Source of the DNA: Hyphomicrobiales bacterium
Lineage (GTDB): Bacteria > Pseudomonadota > Alphaproteobacteria > Rhizobiales > Rhizobiaceae
Assembly (NCBI GenBank): GCA_900465665.1
Contig: UBJO01000001.1
Location: forward strand, 106,117 to 170,116
Reading direction: 5' to 3'
DNA length: 64,000 bases
The notes below the pieces were generated by a model. The model worked only from the letters and a program-made list of their open reading frames with translations. It was not told the origin of the DNA and searched no databases. The position numbers and the translations under genes were made by a program. Positions 25,263 to 34,955 of the stretch are shown in pieces; within the stretch, counting starts at the first letter, position 1; each line of letters starts with the position of its first letter.

Positions 25263-28135
25263 CACCGCTCCTCCGATTTGGCCGCTTCGATCGTGCGCAG
25301 GCGATTGATCCGCAGCGATTGGTGGGCAAGGGCGACAAGGATCAGCACGGTCGATCCGACGACCAGTGAGAAGACGCCGAGATCGAAGAGCAGCGCTGTC
25401 GCCGCCGGCACCTTGCCGATCAGGGGCAGTTCGAGATAGCGCGAATGCGAGGTCAGGAACGGATAGCCGAGCAGCCATGCGCCGGCGCCTGTCAATACCG
25501 CCGTCAACAGCCCCGCGCCCATCCAGCGCAGCGGCAGAATGCGGATGCGGTCTTCGGCCCAGCGCGTGCCGCCGGCGAGATATTGCAGCAGGAAAGCGAT
25601 CGAGAGTGTCAATCCCGCCGAGAACCCACCGCCCGGCAGATCGTGCCCGCGCATGAACAGGTAGACGGAGAAGGTGATGATCACGGGGAACATCCATTGC
25701 ATGATGACCGATGGCACGAGCAAGTAGTCGCGCACCGTGTCGCCCGCAGACCGTTCGGGCCGCTCCTCGTCGAAGCGGTTTTGCACCTGTTGCTGCTCCG
25801 GCATCCCCATGCTGTCTTCAGCGGGGCGGAAACGACGCAGCAGACCGTAGACGGTGAGCGACACGACACCGAGCACAGCGATTTCGCCCAGCGTGTCGAA
25901 GCCGCGGAAATCGACCAGGATCACGTTGACGACGTTTCGTCCACCGCCGAGCAAATAAGCGTGCTCAAGAAAATAGTTGGCGATCGCGTCAGGCACCGGC
26001 ATCGTCATTACGGCATAGGCGATTGCCGACATGGCGACGCCGCACAAGACAGCGAGCGCGAAGTCTCGGAAGCGCCGGAACCTGGCGCGGATCGTCATGG
26101 ATTCACGAATGTCTTCGGATCGCTTCGGCAGCCACCTGAGCCCCAAGAGGATGAGAACGGTGGTGACGATTTCGACCAGCAGCTGGGTGATGGCAAGATC
26201 GGGTGCGGAAAGCCATACGAAGGTGATGCACACGATGAGGCCGACGCCGCCGAGCATGACCAGCGCGGCCAGCCGGTGGTACTTGGCTGTATAGGCGGTG
26301 CCGATCGCCAGGCACACTCCGATAAGCCAGAGCGCGGTGAAGATAGGATCGACACCGGAATAGGCAAAGGGGCGATGCTCGAAGCCGCGGAGATAGAGCG
26401 GCAGCGCACCGGCCAGGAGACCTGCAACCACCAGCCACCGCAATTGCGGCTGCAGCTTGCGCGTTCCAAGGCGCCGCTCGGCAACGCGCGCCCAGCGCCA
26501 GGAGACCTCCACGAGGATTCGTTCGAAAATGCGCTGCCCCTTGAGCCGCCGGATAAAGGGCGGGCCATCTTCGCAGCGAGACAGATAACCTTTGAGCGCC
26601 CAATAGATCGCGGTTCCGCCGATCAGTGCGATAACGCTCATGATTAGCGGAAGATTGATCCCGTGCCATAGCGAAAGACTGTACTCAGGCGTGTCGCTTC
26701 TCAAAACGCTAATCACGGCGCTGTGGAGAAATGGCCCGATCGACAGTGCCGGCACGATACCGACCACCAAGCACAGCACGACGAGAAACTCGATTGGGAA
26801 ACGCATCCAGCGCGGCGGCTCGTGCGGATGCGCGATCGACAGGTCTGTCGGCGGTCGCCCGAAGAAAACCGTGTGAATAAAGCGCAACGAATAGGCCACG
26901 CTGAGCGCGCTGGCGAGCGTCGCGACATAAGGCAGTATTCGATCAAGGATGGAATCGGCATGCGTCTCGACCGCCTCGGCGAAGAACATTTCCTTCGAGA
27001 GAAACCCGTTCAGCAGAGGCACGCCTGCCATGGCGGCGCTGGCGACGACAGCAAGCGTCGCCGTGATCGGCATGAACCGGTACAAGCCGCTCAGCTTGCG
27101 CATGTCGCGCGTGCCGGTCTCGTGATCGATGATACCAGCTGCCATGAACAGCGATGCCTTGAAGGTCGCGTGGTTGAGCATGTGGAAAATCGCCGCCACC
27201 GTCGCTAGCGGGCTTCCAAGGCTCAGTAGTGTCGTGATCAGGCCGAGATGGCTGATGGTCGAATAGGCTAGCAGACCCTTCAGATCGCGCTGGAAAATCG
27301 CGAAATAGGCGCCGAGCAGCAAGGTGATCATACCCGCAGCACCGAGGATCCAGAACCACTCGTAGGTTCCCGACAAGACCGGCCAGAAACGCACGAGCAG
27401 GAAAACACCCGCCTTCACCATTGTTGCCGAGTGCAGGAACGCCGACACGGGCGTCGGCGCCGACATGGCGTTGGGTAGCCAGAAGTGGAACGGAAACTGA
27501 GCGCTCTTCGTGAGAGCGCCGAGCAGGATGAAAATCAGCGCGGGCACATAGAGGCTGTGATTTCGGATCAAGTCTCCTGAGTTGAGGATCTTGTCCAGAT
27601 CGTAGCTGCCGACGATCTTGCCGAGCAGAATCAGGCCGATCAACAGGCAGAAGCCGCCGATCCCAGTGATCGTCAGGGCCATTCGAGCGCCATCTCGTGC
27701 GGCAGCATTGTTGTGCCAGTAGCTGATCAGCAGGAACGAGAAAATGCTCGTCAGCTCCCAGAACACAGACAGCAGGATGACATTTCCCGATATGACAATG
27801 CCGACCATTGCTCCCATGAATGCGAGCAGGAACGAGAAGAACCGCGGAACCGGATCATCTTCCGACATGTAATAGCGAGCGTAGAGGATCACCAGGAAGC
27901 CGATGGAGGTGATCAGCATGGTGAAAATCCATGCGAAGGCATCCATGCGCAGCGTCAGATCAAGACCGAGCTGCGGCAGCCATTCCGCATTGAAGCGAAT
28001 AATCCCCCCATCCGAGACCTGCGAGTAGAGGCTGGCGTTAAGCAGCAGGGTTAGAAAAACGACAAGGCCAGCAAGGCTGGCAGGCAGGCGACGCGATGCG
28101 GTTCTAAGAAAAAAAACCGATAGAATGCTTCCCAC
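25262..28135 (-). CDS. mrpA: Mrp/Pha antiporter subunit A with fused subunit B domain
   Basis: About 957 residues. The N-terminal ~500 residues are NuoL-like: SVFWELTSIFSFLLISYWHN, the Lys region SAQFPFHFWLPNAMSAPTPV, SATMVKAGVFLLVRFWP. A central MrpA-specific domain follows (LAITQLLVEIVTTVLILLGL), and the C-terminal ~130 residues are an MnhB domain (MRGHDLPGGGFSAGLTLSIA). This A+B fusion is normal in rhizobial PhaAB. The start is unclear: GTG 28135 lacks a Shine-Dalgarno sequence, and the frame upstream (GPFTLVALLLLPFVGS) looks like the proper first helix but has no standard start codon before a TAA at ~28209. An AAGGAAAGG element lies near 28200. A true start upstream, or a small sequence error, is likely. 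Confidence 0.88.
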   Translation of the reverse strand: MGSILSVFFLRTASRRLPASLAGLVVFLTLLLNASLYSQVSDGGIIRFNAEWLPQLGLDLTLRMDAFAWIFTMLITSIGFLVILYARYYMSEDDPVPRFFSFLLAFMGAMVGIVISGNVILLSVFWELTSIFSFLLISYWHNNAAARDGARMALTITGIGGFCLLIGLILLGKIVGSYDLDKILNSGDLIRNHSLYVPALIFILLGALTKSAQFPFHFWLPNAMSAPTPVSAFLHSATMVKAGVFLLVRFWPVLSGTYEWFWILGAAGMITLLLGAYFAIFQRDLKGLLAYSTISHLGLITTLLSLGSPLATVAAIFHMLNHATFKASLFMAAGIIDHETGTRDMRKLSGLYRFMPITATLAVVASAAMAGVPLLNGFLSKEMFFAEAVETHADSILDRILPYVATLASALSVAYSLRFIHTVFFGRPPTDLSIAHPHEPPRWMRFPIEFLVVLCLVVGIVPALSIGPFLHSAVISVLRSDTPEYSLSLWHGINLPLIMSVIALIGGTAIYWALKGYLSRCEDGPPFIRRLKGQRIFERILVEVSWRWARVAERRLGTRKLQPQLRWLVVAGLLAGALPLYLRGFEHRPFAYSGVDPIFTALWLIGVCLAIGTAYTAKYHRLAALVMLGGVGLIVCITFVWLSAPDLAITQLLVEIVTTVLILLGLRWLPKRSEDIRESMTIRARFRRFRDFALAVLCGVAMSAIAYAVMTMPVPDAIANYFLEHAYLLGGGRNVVNVILVDFRGFDTLGEIAVLGVVSLTVYGLLRRFRPAEDSMGMPEQQQVQNRFDEERPERSAGDTVRDYLLVPSVIMQWMFPVIITFSVYLFMRGHDLPGGGFSAGLTLSIAFLLQYLAGGTRWAEDRIRILPLRWMGAGLLTAVLTGAGAWLLGYPFLTSHSRYLELPLIGKVPAATALLFDLGVFSLVVGSTVLILVALAHQSLRINRLRTIEAAKSEER

Positions 28136-28305
28136 GAATGGGAGAAGCAGTAGGGCAACGAGCGTGAAGGGTCCGGCTGTTATCCCAAGGCGTCGTTCCT
28201 TTCCTTTTCTTTATGACTAAGTGGAGCTCTTTCCACGTCCACCTAGGAATCTGTCTAAAACTAGTCTATATGATTTATGTCAACCAATATGGGCGATAGT
28301 CGAAT

Positions 28306-28605
28306 ATGGGTCAAGCTTACGACCACAAGATTTTGTCTCCGGCTCTCTGTCGAGCCGCCCGAGGGCTTCTCGACTGGACACAGGTCGAACTGTCGGAACG
28401 AGCCGGCGTGTCGCGAAGCACTGTTCGCGACTACGAAGGCGGGCGCCATGACATCCACCGCGCAACGGCGGCCCAATTAAAAATTGCCCTGGAAAATGGC
28501 GGCGTCAATTTTGTCAGCCTGGATGATGGCAAGATAGCCGTTTGCGCCGACCACGAACCGCGAGCCTCGGATAGTAGCCGCGACGGTGCCTCATCGACAA
28601 CCTAA
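28306..28605 (+). CDS. XRE-family helix-turn-helix protein
   Basis: A 99-residue protein. Residues ~14-66 form one Cro/CI-type helix-turn-helix: AARGLLDWTQVELSERAGVS, SRSTVRDYEGGRHDIHRATA, then LKIALENGGVNFV. The arrangement, with a C-terminal ENGGV(N/I)F strand, is common in small rhizobial regulators. It is divergent from the Mrp operon, 170 bases from mrpA, so it could control either that operon or itself. The last ~25 residues are low-complexity and hydrophilic. Its stop overlaps, tail to tail, a decayed gene on the other strand. Confidence 0.78.
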   Translation: MGQAYDHKILSPALCRAARGLLDWTQVELSERAGVSRSTVRDYEGGRHDIHRATAAQLKIALENGGVNFVSLDDGKIAVCADHEPRASDSSRDGASSTT

Positions 28606-28810
28606 GATCGAGACATCGCGTCGCTGGGCTTACGTCGCAGCACCGCTTTCATTGAGGAAAGTTGCCTTCGTTCGTTTTGTGAGAGCTCACGGCCCGCGCT
28701 CGGCACCTTGATATTTTCAGCTTCGACGAAGTCGATCCGAAGGCTTCCCATTACGCCGTTAAGTTCACGCAAGTCACGGTGACGCCGGCAAACATCGGGC
28801 GATAAAGGGT
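28602..28810 (-). pseudogene. Remnant of the same small protein family as at 12.2-12.5 kb
   Basis: The minus-strand frame reads DLRELNGVMGSLRIDFVEAE, then NIKVPSAGRELSQNERRQLS, and ends at TAG 28602. It matches the C-terminal half of the gene at 12173-12556 (RELNSVMRNLLIDFVEAEDV). The N-terminal membrane helix and a start codon are not present upstream, where the frame reads RYPLSPDVCRRHR. Nucleotide similarity is also obvious across ~28690-28775. It is a truncated copy. Confidence 0.55.
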
Positions 28811-28871
28811 ACCGCGCCTAAGGCACTCCTCTGCCCAAGCGCTGGCTGGAATTATTCACGGCTACTGATGC

Positions 28872-30557
28872 TCAGCTCCCGGAAAATCTCGAATAGGCCG
28901 TCGGATCCGGGACCGGCACAGCCTGGATGAGTTGCTTCGTGTAGTCGTTGCGCGGGTTTTCGAAGATCTCGCGACGCGTGCCTGTTTCCACGATCTCACC
29001 ACCGCGCATGACGGCGACCTTGTGCGACATGCGCTCGATAACGGCCATGTCGTGCGAGATGAATAGGTAGGCGAGACCCATTGTCTCCTGCAGTTCTAGC
29101 ATCAGATCCAGAACCTGCGCACGCACCGAGACATCAAGAGCCGCCACGCTTTCGTCGGCGACTATCAGCTTGGGTTCGAGCGCCAGCGCGCGGGCGATGC
29201 AGATGCGTTGCCGCTGACCGCCGGAGAATTCGTGCGGGTAACGCGTCGCCGCATCCGGCGTCAGCCCGACCCGTCGCAACAAGTCTGTGACCCGTTCGCG
29301 CCGCTCCGTAGCCGTGTCGATGCGGTGAATGGTCATCGGTTCCGCAATCGCCTTGCCGACCGACATGCGCGGATCGAGTGAGGCATAGGGGTCCTGGAAG
29401 ATCATCTGTGCCGAGCGGCGCACGGGGCGCATCTCGCGCTGCGACAGCCGCGAAATCTCATAACCGTCGAGCTGCACTGATCCGGAGAAGGCAATAAGGC
29501 CGAGCACCGCCTTGCCGGTCGTCGATTTTCCCGAGCCGCTTTCGCCGACAAGCCCCATCGTCTCGCCCGGCATAATCTCAAATGAAATATTGCGGACCGT
29601 CGCGGACGGCTCCTGCCGGCGAAACAGTATGCCCGAACCGCGGCCATAGCTTACGCTCAGATCCTGCACATTGAGGATCGGTGCAGTCGCCCGTTCTCTG
29701 GGCTCCAGCGCACTCGTTGAAATCCGCGGCGGTCCTTGCGTACCGGCGAAAGCGCCGAGCCGAGGCACGGCCGCCAGAAGTTTGCGAGTATAGGGTTCGG
29801 ACGGGTTGGCGAATATGTCCAGCGAAGCGCGTTGCTCGACGATGCGGCCATGCTGCATGATTGCAACGCGGTCGGCCATTTCGGCGACGACCCCCATGTC
29901 ATGGGTGATCATCACGATCGATGTGCCAAACTCGCCCTTCAGTTCCCGCATCAGCTTGAGGATCTGCGCCTGCACTGTGACGTCGAGCGCCGTGGTCGGC
30001 TCGTCGGCGATCAGCACCTTCGGGCGGCAGGAGAGCGCCATTGCAATCATCACGCGCTGACGCATGCCACCAGACAGTTCGTGCGGATATTGCTTCAGCC
30101 GCCTCGCCGGATCGGCGATCTGGACTGCATCCAGCATCTGCCCGGCGATCTTCTCTGCATTGTCGGCCTGCTGATGCTCGCGGATCGCCTCGGTGAGTTG
30201 GGCGCCGATGCTCATCACCGGATTGAGCGAGGTCATCGGCTCCTGGAAGATCATAGCGATCTCGCCGCCGCGGATATGGCGCATCTGACTGTTGGAGAGC
30301 CGAGTGAGCTCCCGTTCGCCAAGGATAATATTGCCGGACGCGACGCGAAGCGAAGCTTTCGGCAAAAGCCCCATAATCGAGAGCGAAGTCACCGACTTAC
30401 CGGAGCCGCTCTCCCCGGCAAGGCAGAGCGTCTCGCCTACCCTTAGGTCGAAGCTGATATCGTCGAGGACGCGCTTTAACCCTTCAGGCGTTCGCGCATC
30501 AACACAAAGGCTCTCGACCCGCAGAACCGGGTTTTCGCTGCTATTCACCTCCGTCAC
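28872..30557 (-). CDS. Dipeptide/oligopeptide-type ABC transporter, fused dual ATPase (GsiA/DppD-DppF-like)
   Basis: A 561-residue protein with two complete nucleotide-binding domains. Domain 1 has GESGSGKSV (~residue 52), [14 protein letters not shown] and [16 protein letters not shown]. Domain 2 has [17 protein letters not shown] (~residue 340), [14 protein letters not shown] and [15 protein letters not shown], where the usual Asp-Glu-Pro is Asp-Glu-Ser. The oligopeptide-type C-terminal extensions [13 protein letters not shown] and [13 protein letters not shown] follow each domain. It overlaps the formamidase gene by 4 bases. It energises the permease pair at 33187-34955, which are separated from it by the binding protein and the formamidase. 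Confidence 0.9.
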   Translation of the reverse strand: MTEVNSSENPVLRVESLCVDARTPEGLKRVLDDISFDLRVGETLCLAGESGSGKSVTSLSIMGLLPKASLRVASGNIILGERELTRLSNSQMRHIRGGEIAMIFQEPMTSLNPVMSIGAQLTEAIREHQQADNAEKIAGQMLDAVQIADPARRLKQYPHELSGGMRQRVMIAMALSCRPKVLIADEPTTALDVTVQAQILKLMRELKGEFGTSIVMITHDMGVVAEMADRVAIMQHGRIVEQRASLDIFANPSEPYTRKLLAAVPRLGAFAGTQGPPRISTSALEPRERATAPILNVQDLSVSYGRGSGILFRRQEPSATVRNISFEIMPGETMGLVGESGSGKSTTGKAVLGLIAFSGSVQLDGYEISRLSQREMRPVRRSAQMIFQDPYASLDPRMSVGKAIAEPMTIHRIDTATERRERVTDLLRRVGLTPDAATRYPHEFSGGQRQRICIARALALEPKLIVADESVAALDVSVRAQVLDLMLELQETMGLAYLFISHDMAVIERMSHKVAVMRGGEIVETGTRREIFENPRNDYTKQLIQAVPVPDPTAYSRFSGS

Positions 30558-31498
30558 GAAAGGACGATCCGGGGGAAGTAGAAGGACACCACCCAGTTCG
30601 GCATGTCAACAATCTCGCTGATGCGCAGGTCTCCACAGACGGAGCAGAGCATGTACGCATCGACCGCGCTATAGCCGTGTTCAACGGTCAGGAGATCGAT
30701 CATCCGCATGACGGCGTCGCGGGCGCCGGTCATCAGGTCCGGACCGATACCGGTCGTCACCTCATAGCCCATGCCGTCGAGATGACGTGTGACAGGCTCG
30801 GTGACGGTGAAGCGCGGCGTCTTCAAATTGGCGCCCGTGATAAGATCGAGCGTCAGTTCGACATTCATCTGGCTTTCGATCGCCGTGCCGCAGACCTCGC
30901 CGTCGCCCTGGGCCGCATGCGTATCGCCGACAGAAAACAACGCACCGTCTACCTCGATCGGCAAATAAAGCGTCACGCCAGCGGATATATCGCGGATGTC
31001 CATGTTGCCGCCAACCTGGCGGGGCGGCACAACAGAATGCAGGCCGGGCTCCGCCGTCGCGACGCCAATCGTACCTGTGAACGGCTTGAGCGGAACCTTG
31101 CCGCCAGGACCGAAGGCCGATGGCGCCATGGAGACCGTGTCATACTTCCACACATGCAATGCCGGGTCCTTGAACTGATCGGCCAACAGGCCGAAACCCG
31201 GAATATTCGCCGTCCAGCCGACGCCCGACGGGTGGAATTTGCGGATCGTCACCTTCAGCGCATCGCCGGGCTTGGCGCCCTCGACATAGACGGGGCCGGA
31301 TACCGGATTGATCTTGCCGAAATCGAGATTGGCAAGTGTCGCAAGTGTCGCGTCGGCACCGATCTGTCCGCCGGACGAATCCATGCATTCGAACAGGATC
31401 GTCTCGCCCGGCTTTGCCGTCAGCGCCGGAGGGAAGTCGCGGTTCCAGCCGAAATTATGCTGGGCGCTGTGAATGGTGTGGTTGCAAATGCTGCACAT
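30554..31498 (-). CDS. Acetamidase/formamidase family protein
   Basis: A 314-residue protein. The start is ATG 31498, seven bases after GGAG; an ATG at 31513 has no comparable site. It has FmdA/AmdA family motifs: PGETILFECMDSSGGQI, GPVYVEGAKPGDALKV, HSVVPPRQVGGNMDIRDI, FSVGDTHAAQGDGEVCGTAI and YMLCSVCGDLRISEIV. These enzymes are Zn-dependent amidases that release ammonia from formamide, acetamide or other short amides. The AmiC/AmiR amide sensor-antiterminator pair at the head of the operon fits an amide substrate. The transporter of the same operon suggests the true substrate may be a larger amide or peptide-like compound. Confidence 0.9.
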   Translation of the reverse strand: MCSICNHTIHSAQHNFGWNRDFPPALTAKPGETILFECMDSSGGQIGADATLATLANLDFGKINPVSGPVYVEGAKPGDALKVTIRKFHPSGVGWTANIPGFGLLADQFKDPALHVWKYDTVSMAPSAFGPGGKVPLKPFTGTIGVATAEPGLHSVVPPRQVGGNMDIRDISAGVTLYLPIEVDGALFSVGDTHAAQGDGEVCGTAIESQMNVELTLDLITGANLKTPRFTVTEPVTRHLDGMGYEVTTGIGPDLMTGARDAVMRMIDLLTVEHGYSAVDAYMLCSVCGDLRISEIVDMPNWVVSFYFPRIVLS

Positions 31499-31520
31499 GG
31501 GAATTCTCCGCAAGATATGG

Positions 31521-31547
31521 GCCTTCCCGGCGGAGTGCCGGGAAGGC
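31521..31547 (-). other. Stem-loop between binding-protein and formamidase genes
   Basis: A perfect 11-bp inverted repeat (GCCTTCCCGGC / GCCGGGAAGGC) with a 5-base loop, 13 bases after the binding-protein stop. There is no T-run. It is probably an mRNA stabilising or attenuating element, as after the other binding-protein genes here. Confidence 0.68.
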
Positions 31548-31560
31548 GAGTTCCTTGGTG

Positions 31561-33162
31561 CTACTTCACGAAGATCGCGTCGTAATTGATGACGCGGGTC
31601 GGATCGATATAGATATTGTCCTCGCCGCCCATGCGCAGCGACTTGGCAACAACGCGGCGCTCATTAGTGACAGGGATCCAGGGCGCATCGGCCATCGCGT
31701 CGGTGAAGATCTTCTTCCAGACTTCGACGCGTTCCGCCGATTTAGCCGGATCCGACATTGAATCGGCGGCCGTCGCGCGCTTGTCGAGATCGGCATTGCA
31801 ATACCACGACCAGTTCCATCCTCCCTGCACGGCACCGGCGCAGCCGAGGATCGGGCCGTAGAAATTGGACGGATCCGGGAAGTCGGCAATCCAGGCCATG
31901 CCGCCCGACCAGATCATCGGCGCCTCGCCTTCCGTACCGCCGGCGGCAATTACGTTGCCCTGTGCCAGCGCTCGGATTTCGGCTTTGACGCCGATCGCCG
32001 CGAGATCCTGTTGGATCGCCTGGGCGATACGCGGCTGCGGATCGGTGTTGGTGGCATAAAGCACGGTCGAGAAGCCATCGGCCATACCGGCCCCCGCCAG
32101 AAGCGACTTCGCCTTGGCGACATCATAGTCATAGCCGGCATAATCCTTGTCATAGCCCGGCATGAGCGGCGGCAGAACCTCCTTGGCGGGCGTGGCGCGG
32201 CCGTTGAGGATACGCACGATGCGTTCCTTGTTGATCGCGTGGTTGACCGCCTGGCGAACCTTCAGGTCGTCGAAAGGCTTCACCTTGGTGTTGAGCGTTA
32301 CATAGCCGGTATGAAGCTGCTCGCCGTCGACGATCATCTGCGCGCCATCGGCCGAGTTCTTGATTTCCAGGAACTTCGCCGGCGGAATACCGTCTCCGGC
32401 GATGTCGACCTCGCCCTTCTGCAGGCGCAACAGCGCCACCAGCGGCTCCTGGCCGACCTCGACGGTGAAGCTGTCGATCTTCGGCATATCCTTGACATAG
32501 TAGCTCGGGTTTTTGTCGAACACGAGCTTCTGACCGATCACCCAGTCCTTGAGCGTGAAGGTGCCGGAGCCCACAGGATGCTTGCCGAAATCACCGGCTG
32601 CGGTCTCAACCGCTTCCTTGGGCACGACCGAGGCGAAATTGATTGCCATCACGTGCAGGAAAGTGGCGTCCGGCCGGGAGAGCTTGAAGATGACCGTGCC
32701 ATCATCCGGGGTCTTGATGCCGGAAAGGCCGGTCGCCTTGCCGCCGGTCAGGTCCTCGAAGCCGCCGATCGCGCCGAAGAAACCGGCGCCCGGCCCTTGG
32801 GTCTTCGGACCGACGGCCCGCTCGATCGAGTATTTAACGTCGGAGGCGACCACATCGCGGCCATTGGAGAACTTCACGCCCTTGCGCAGCTTGAACGTAT
32901 AGGTGAGCCCGTCGGGCGCGACCTCGAAGCTTTCGGCGAGCGAGGGGACGAGCTTGGCTGTGCCCGGCTCATAGTCCATCAGCCGCGAATAGAGGCTCTT
33001 GATCATCGACCAGTTGACCCAGTCGTAGCCGATGGCGGGATCGAGCGTGACGATATCGTCCTTGTAGGTGACGACGATATCCTTGCCCCCTGCCATCGCG
33101 GCGAAAGATGCAAGCATGATCGCCATGGCGGTGGTCGTTCCAAGTAACCAGCTTTTGAGCAT
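31561..33162 (-). CDS. ABC transporter substrate-binding protein, dipeptide type (SBP_bac_5)
   Basis: A 533-residue periplasmic protein with a Sec signal peptide (MLKSWLLGTTTAMAIMLASF, cleavage near AMA-GG). Family motifs are VVTYKDDIVTLDPAIGYDWV, LAESFEVAPDGLTYTFKLRK GVKF and GSGTFTLKDW. Length and architecture fit the DppA/OppA family. With the two permeases and the fused ATPase it forms a full importer; with AmiC/AmiR and formamidase it suggests uptake of an amide-containing compound. The true ligand is unknown. The gene is preceded by an AAAGGGG site. Confidence 0.9.
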   Translation of the reverse strand: MLKSWLLGTTTAMAIMLASFAAMAGGKDIVVTYKDDIVTLDPAIGYDWVNWSMIKSLYSRLMDYEPGTAKLVPSLAESFEVAPDGLTYTFKLRKGVKFSNGRDVVASDVKYSIERAVGPKTQGPGAGFFGAIGGFEDLTGGKATGLSGIKTPDDGTVIFKLSRPDATFLHVMAINFASVVPKEAVETAAGDFGKHPVGSGTFTLKDWVIGQKLVFDKNPSYYVKDMPKIDSFTVEVGQEPLVALLRLQKGEVDIAGDGIPPAKFLEIKNSADGAQMIVDGEQLHTGYVTLNTKVKPFDDLKVRQAVNHAINKERIVRILNGRATPAKEVLPPLMPGYDKDYAGYDYDVAKAKSLLAGAGMADGFSTVLYATNTDPQPRIAQAIQQDLAAIGVKAEIRALAQGNVIAAGGTEGEAPMIWSGGMAWIADFPDPSNFYGPILGCAGAVQGGWNWSWYCNADLDKRATAADSMSDPAKSAERVEVWKKIFTDAMADAPWIPVTNERRVVAKSLRMGGEDNIYIDPTRVINYDAIFVK

Positions 33163-33186
33163 TGTAAGTTCCCCTTTTGGCTCTGG

Positions 33187-34110
33187 TCAGGATGTTTTGA
33201 TGCGTGGGTCGATGAAGGGCGCGATGATATCGGCAAGCAGGTTGCCGGCGACGATGGCGAGCGCGGATGTGAGCGTCACGCCCATGATGATCGGGATGTC
33301 GACCTGCTGGATCGCCTGCCAGGCGAGCTGGCCGATGCCCGGCCAGCCATAGACAGCCTCGACCACCACGACGCCGCCCATGAACTGGCCGATATCGATG
33401 CCGATCATCGCGACGATCGGCAGGATGGCGTTGGGCAGGGCATGCCGGAAGATGATCCGGCGCGACGAGAGCCCCTTGGCACGTGCGGTGCGCACATAAT
33501 CCTGGTTCAACACGTCGATCATCGCCGAGCGCACCATGCGCGCGTACCAGCCGGCTCCCAACACGCCGAGCGTGGTGGCGGGAAGCACCACATGGGCGAA
33601 GCTTCCGTAGCCACTCATCGGAAACCAACCGAGCGTAACGGCAAAGACATAGAGAAGTAGCAGGGCAACAACGAATTGCGGCGCGGACACGCCGACGAAG
33701 GAGGCCATCATCACCAGCCTGTCGACGGGACCACCGCGCTTCACCGCCGCGATCGTGCCGAAGGTGATGCCGAGAACGACTTCGACCAGGATGCCGGCCG
33801 CCATCAGTGTTAGCGTTGCCGGCAGGCGCGCGACGATCAGCGTCCAGACCTCCGTCTTCTGTGCGTAGGAGCGGCCGAGATCGCCCTGCGCGAGCCCGGT
33901 GAGATAGTTCCAGAACTGAATCAGCATCGGCTGGTCAAGGCCAAGTTCGTGGCGGATGGATGCGACCGTCTGCGCCGTTGCGCTGCGGCCGGCGATCATC
34001 CGCGCCGGGTCTGCCGGCAGCGCGTAGAGCAGGACAAAGGTGATTGCGGCAACGCCGATCAGGATGAGAAGCGCCTGCGCGAGGCGACGGAGAAGCATGA
34101 AGGCCATCAC
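33187..34110 (-). CDS. ABC transporter permease, dipeptide type (DppB-like)
   Basis: A 307-residue permease with six membrane helices. The N-terminal segment LLRRLAQALLILIGVAAITF and the conserved block RMVRSAMIDVLNQDYVRTAR AKGLSSRRIIFRHALPNAIL (EAA loop) are diagnostic of DppB. The start overlaps the dppC-like stop by 4 bases; the binding protein follows after 24 bases. It forms the translocation path with the DppC-like partner. Confidence 0.92.
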   Translation of the reverse strand: MMAFMLLRRLAQALLILIGVAAITFVLLYALPADPARMIAGRSATAQTVASIRHELGLDQPMLIQFWNYLTGLAQGDLGRSYAQKTEVWTLIVARLPATLTLMAAGILVEVVLGITFGTIAAVKRGGPVDRLVMMASFVGVSAPQFVVALLLLYVFAVTLGWFPMSGYGSFAHVVLPATTLGVLGAGWYARMVRSAMIDVLNQDYVRTARAKGLSSRRIIFRHALPNAILPIVAMIGIDIGQFMGGVVVVEAVYGWPGIGQLAWQAIQQVDIPIIMGVTLTSALAIVAGNLLADIIAPFIDPRIKTS

Positions 34111-34955
34111 CCTCTCCCCCGCTGCGTCGGGTCGAGAATGTCGCGCAGCGCATCACCGACCAGGTTGAAGGCAAGCGCCGTCATCAGAATGACGATGCCG
34201 GGGAAGAACACCAGCCAGGGCGCGGCCTGAAAGTAGCTCTGGCTTTCGAAGATGATGTTGCCCCAGGACGGCTCCGGTGGCTGCACGCCGATGCCGAGAA
34301 ACGACAGGGTGGCTTCGAGCAGCACGGTCGTCGCAATCCCCAGAGTGCCCCAGACGATGGCCGTCGGCACCAGATGCGGCAGGATATGGATGAACAGGAT
34401 GCGGCCATGGCCGGCGCCGAGCGAGCGCTGTGCCATGATGAAGTCGCGCTCTACCAAACCGCGCGTCTCCGTATAAACGATGCGCGCCACCTGCACCCAG
34501 TTGACCAGTGCGATCACCATCGCGACGATCCAGAGGCTGGGCTTCAACAGCGCGGCCAGCACGATGGCGAGCAGCAGCGCCGGGAAGGCCATCATCAGGT
34601 CGGTGAAACGCATCAGGATGTTGCTTGGCAGGCCACGCAGGTAACCGGCGGCGATGCCGACGAACAGGCCGATGGCAACCGCAATGCCGTTGGCGACGAG
34701 GCCGATAATCAGCGAGGTGCGCGCGCCGAATAGCATGCGCGAGAAGAGATCGCGGCCGAGAGTATCAGTGCCGAGCAGGAACTGCCCACCCGGCGGCATG
34801 GGCGCGCCTTCCAGCGTCAGGCCGTCGAACATCTGCTCGTCGGGATTGAACGGCGCGATCAGTGGTGCGGCAAGCGCCAGCACCACGACGGCCACGACGA
34901 TGACCAGCCCGAAGACAGCCGTCGGCTGGCGCAGGAGCGAACGAGATATGCCCAT
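34107..34955 (-). CDS. ABC transporter permease, dipeptide type (DppC-like)
   Basis: A 282-residue permease starting MGISRSLLRQPTAVFGLVIV; the ATG at 34955 overlaps the amiR-like stop, so the long open extension upstream is not used. Typical DppC features are the N-terminal helix, PFNPDEQMFDGLTLEGAPM, LLGTDTLGRDLFSRMLFGAR and the EAA loop RDFIMAQRSLGAGHGRILFI. It partners the DppB-like permease directly downstream. Confidence 0.92.
   Translation of the reverse strand: MGISRSLLRQPTAVFGLVIVVAVVVLALAAPLIAPFNPDEQMFDGLTLEGAPMPPGGQFLLGTDTLGRDLFSRMLFGARTSLIIGLVANGIAVAIGLFVGIAAGYLRGLPSNILMRFTDLMMAFPALLLAIVLAALLKPSLWIVAMVIALVNWVQVARIVYTETRGLVERDFIMAQRSLGAGHGRILFIHILPHLVPTAIVWGTLGIATTVLLEATLSFLGIGVQPPEPSWGNIIFESQSYFQAAPWLVFFPGIVILMTALAFNLVGDALRDILDPTQRGRG

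Noticed and set aside
25445..26647. Plus-strand open frame of 400 codons
   Set aside because: Antisense to mrpA, with a typical shadow composition (Arg, Gln, His-rich, no hydrophobic core).
32011..33147. Plus-strand open frame of 378 codons
   Set aside because: Antisense to the dipeptide-type binding protein; no motif or ribosome binding site.
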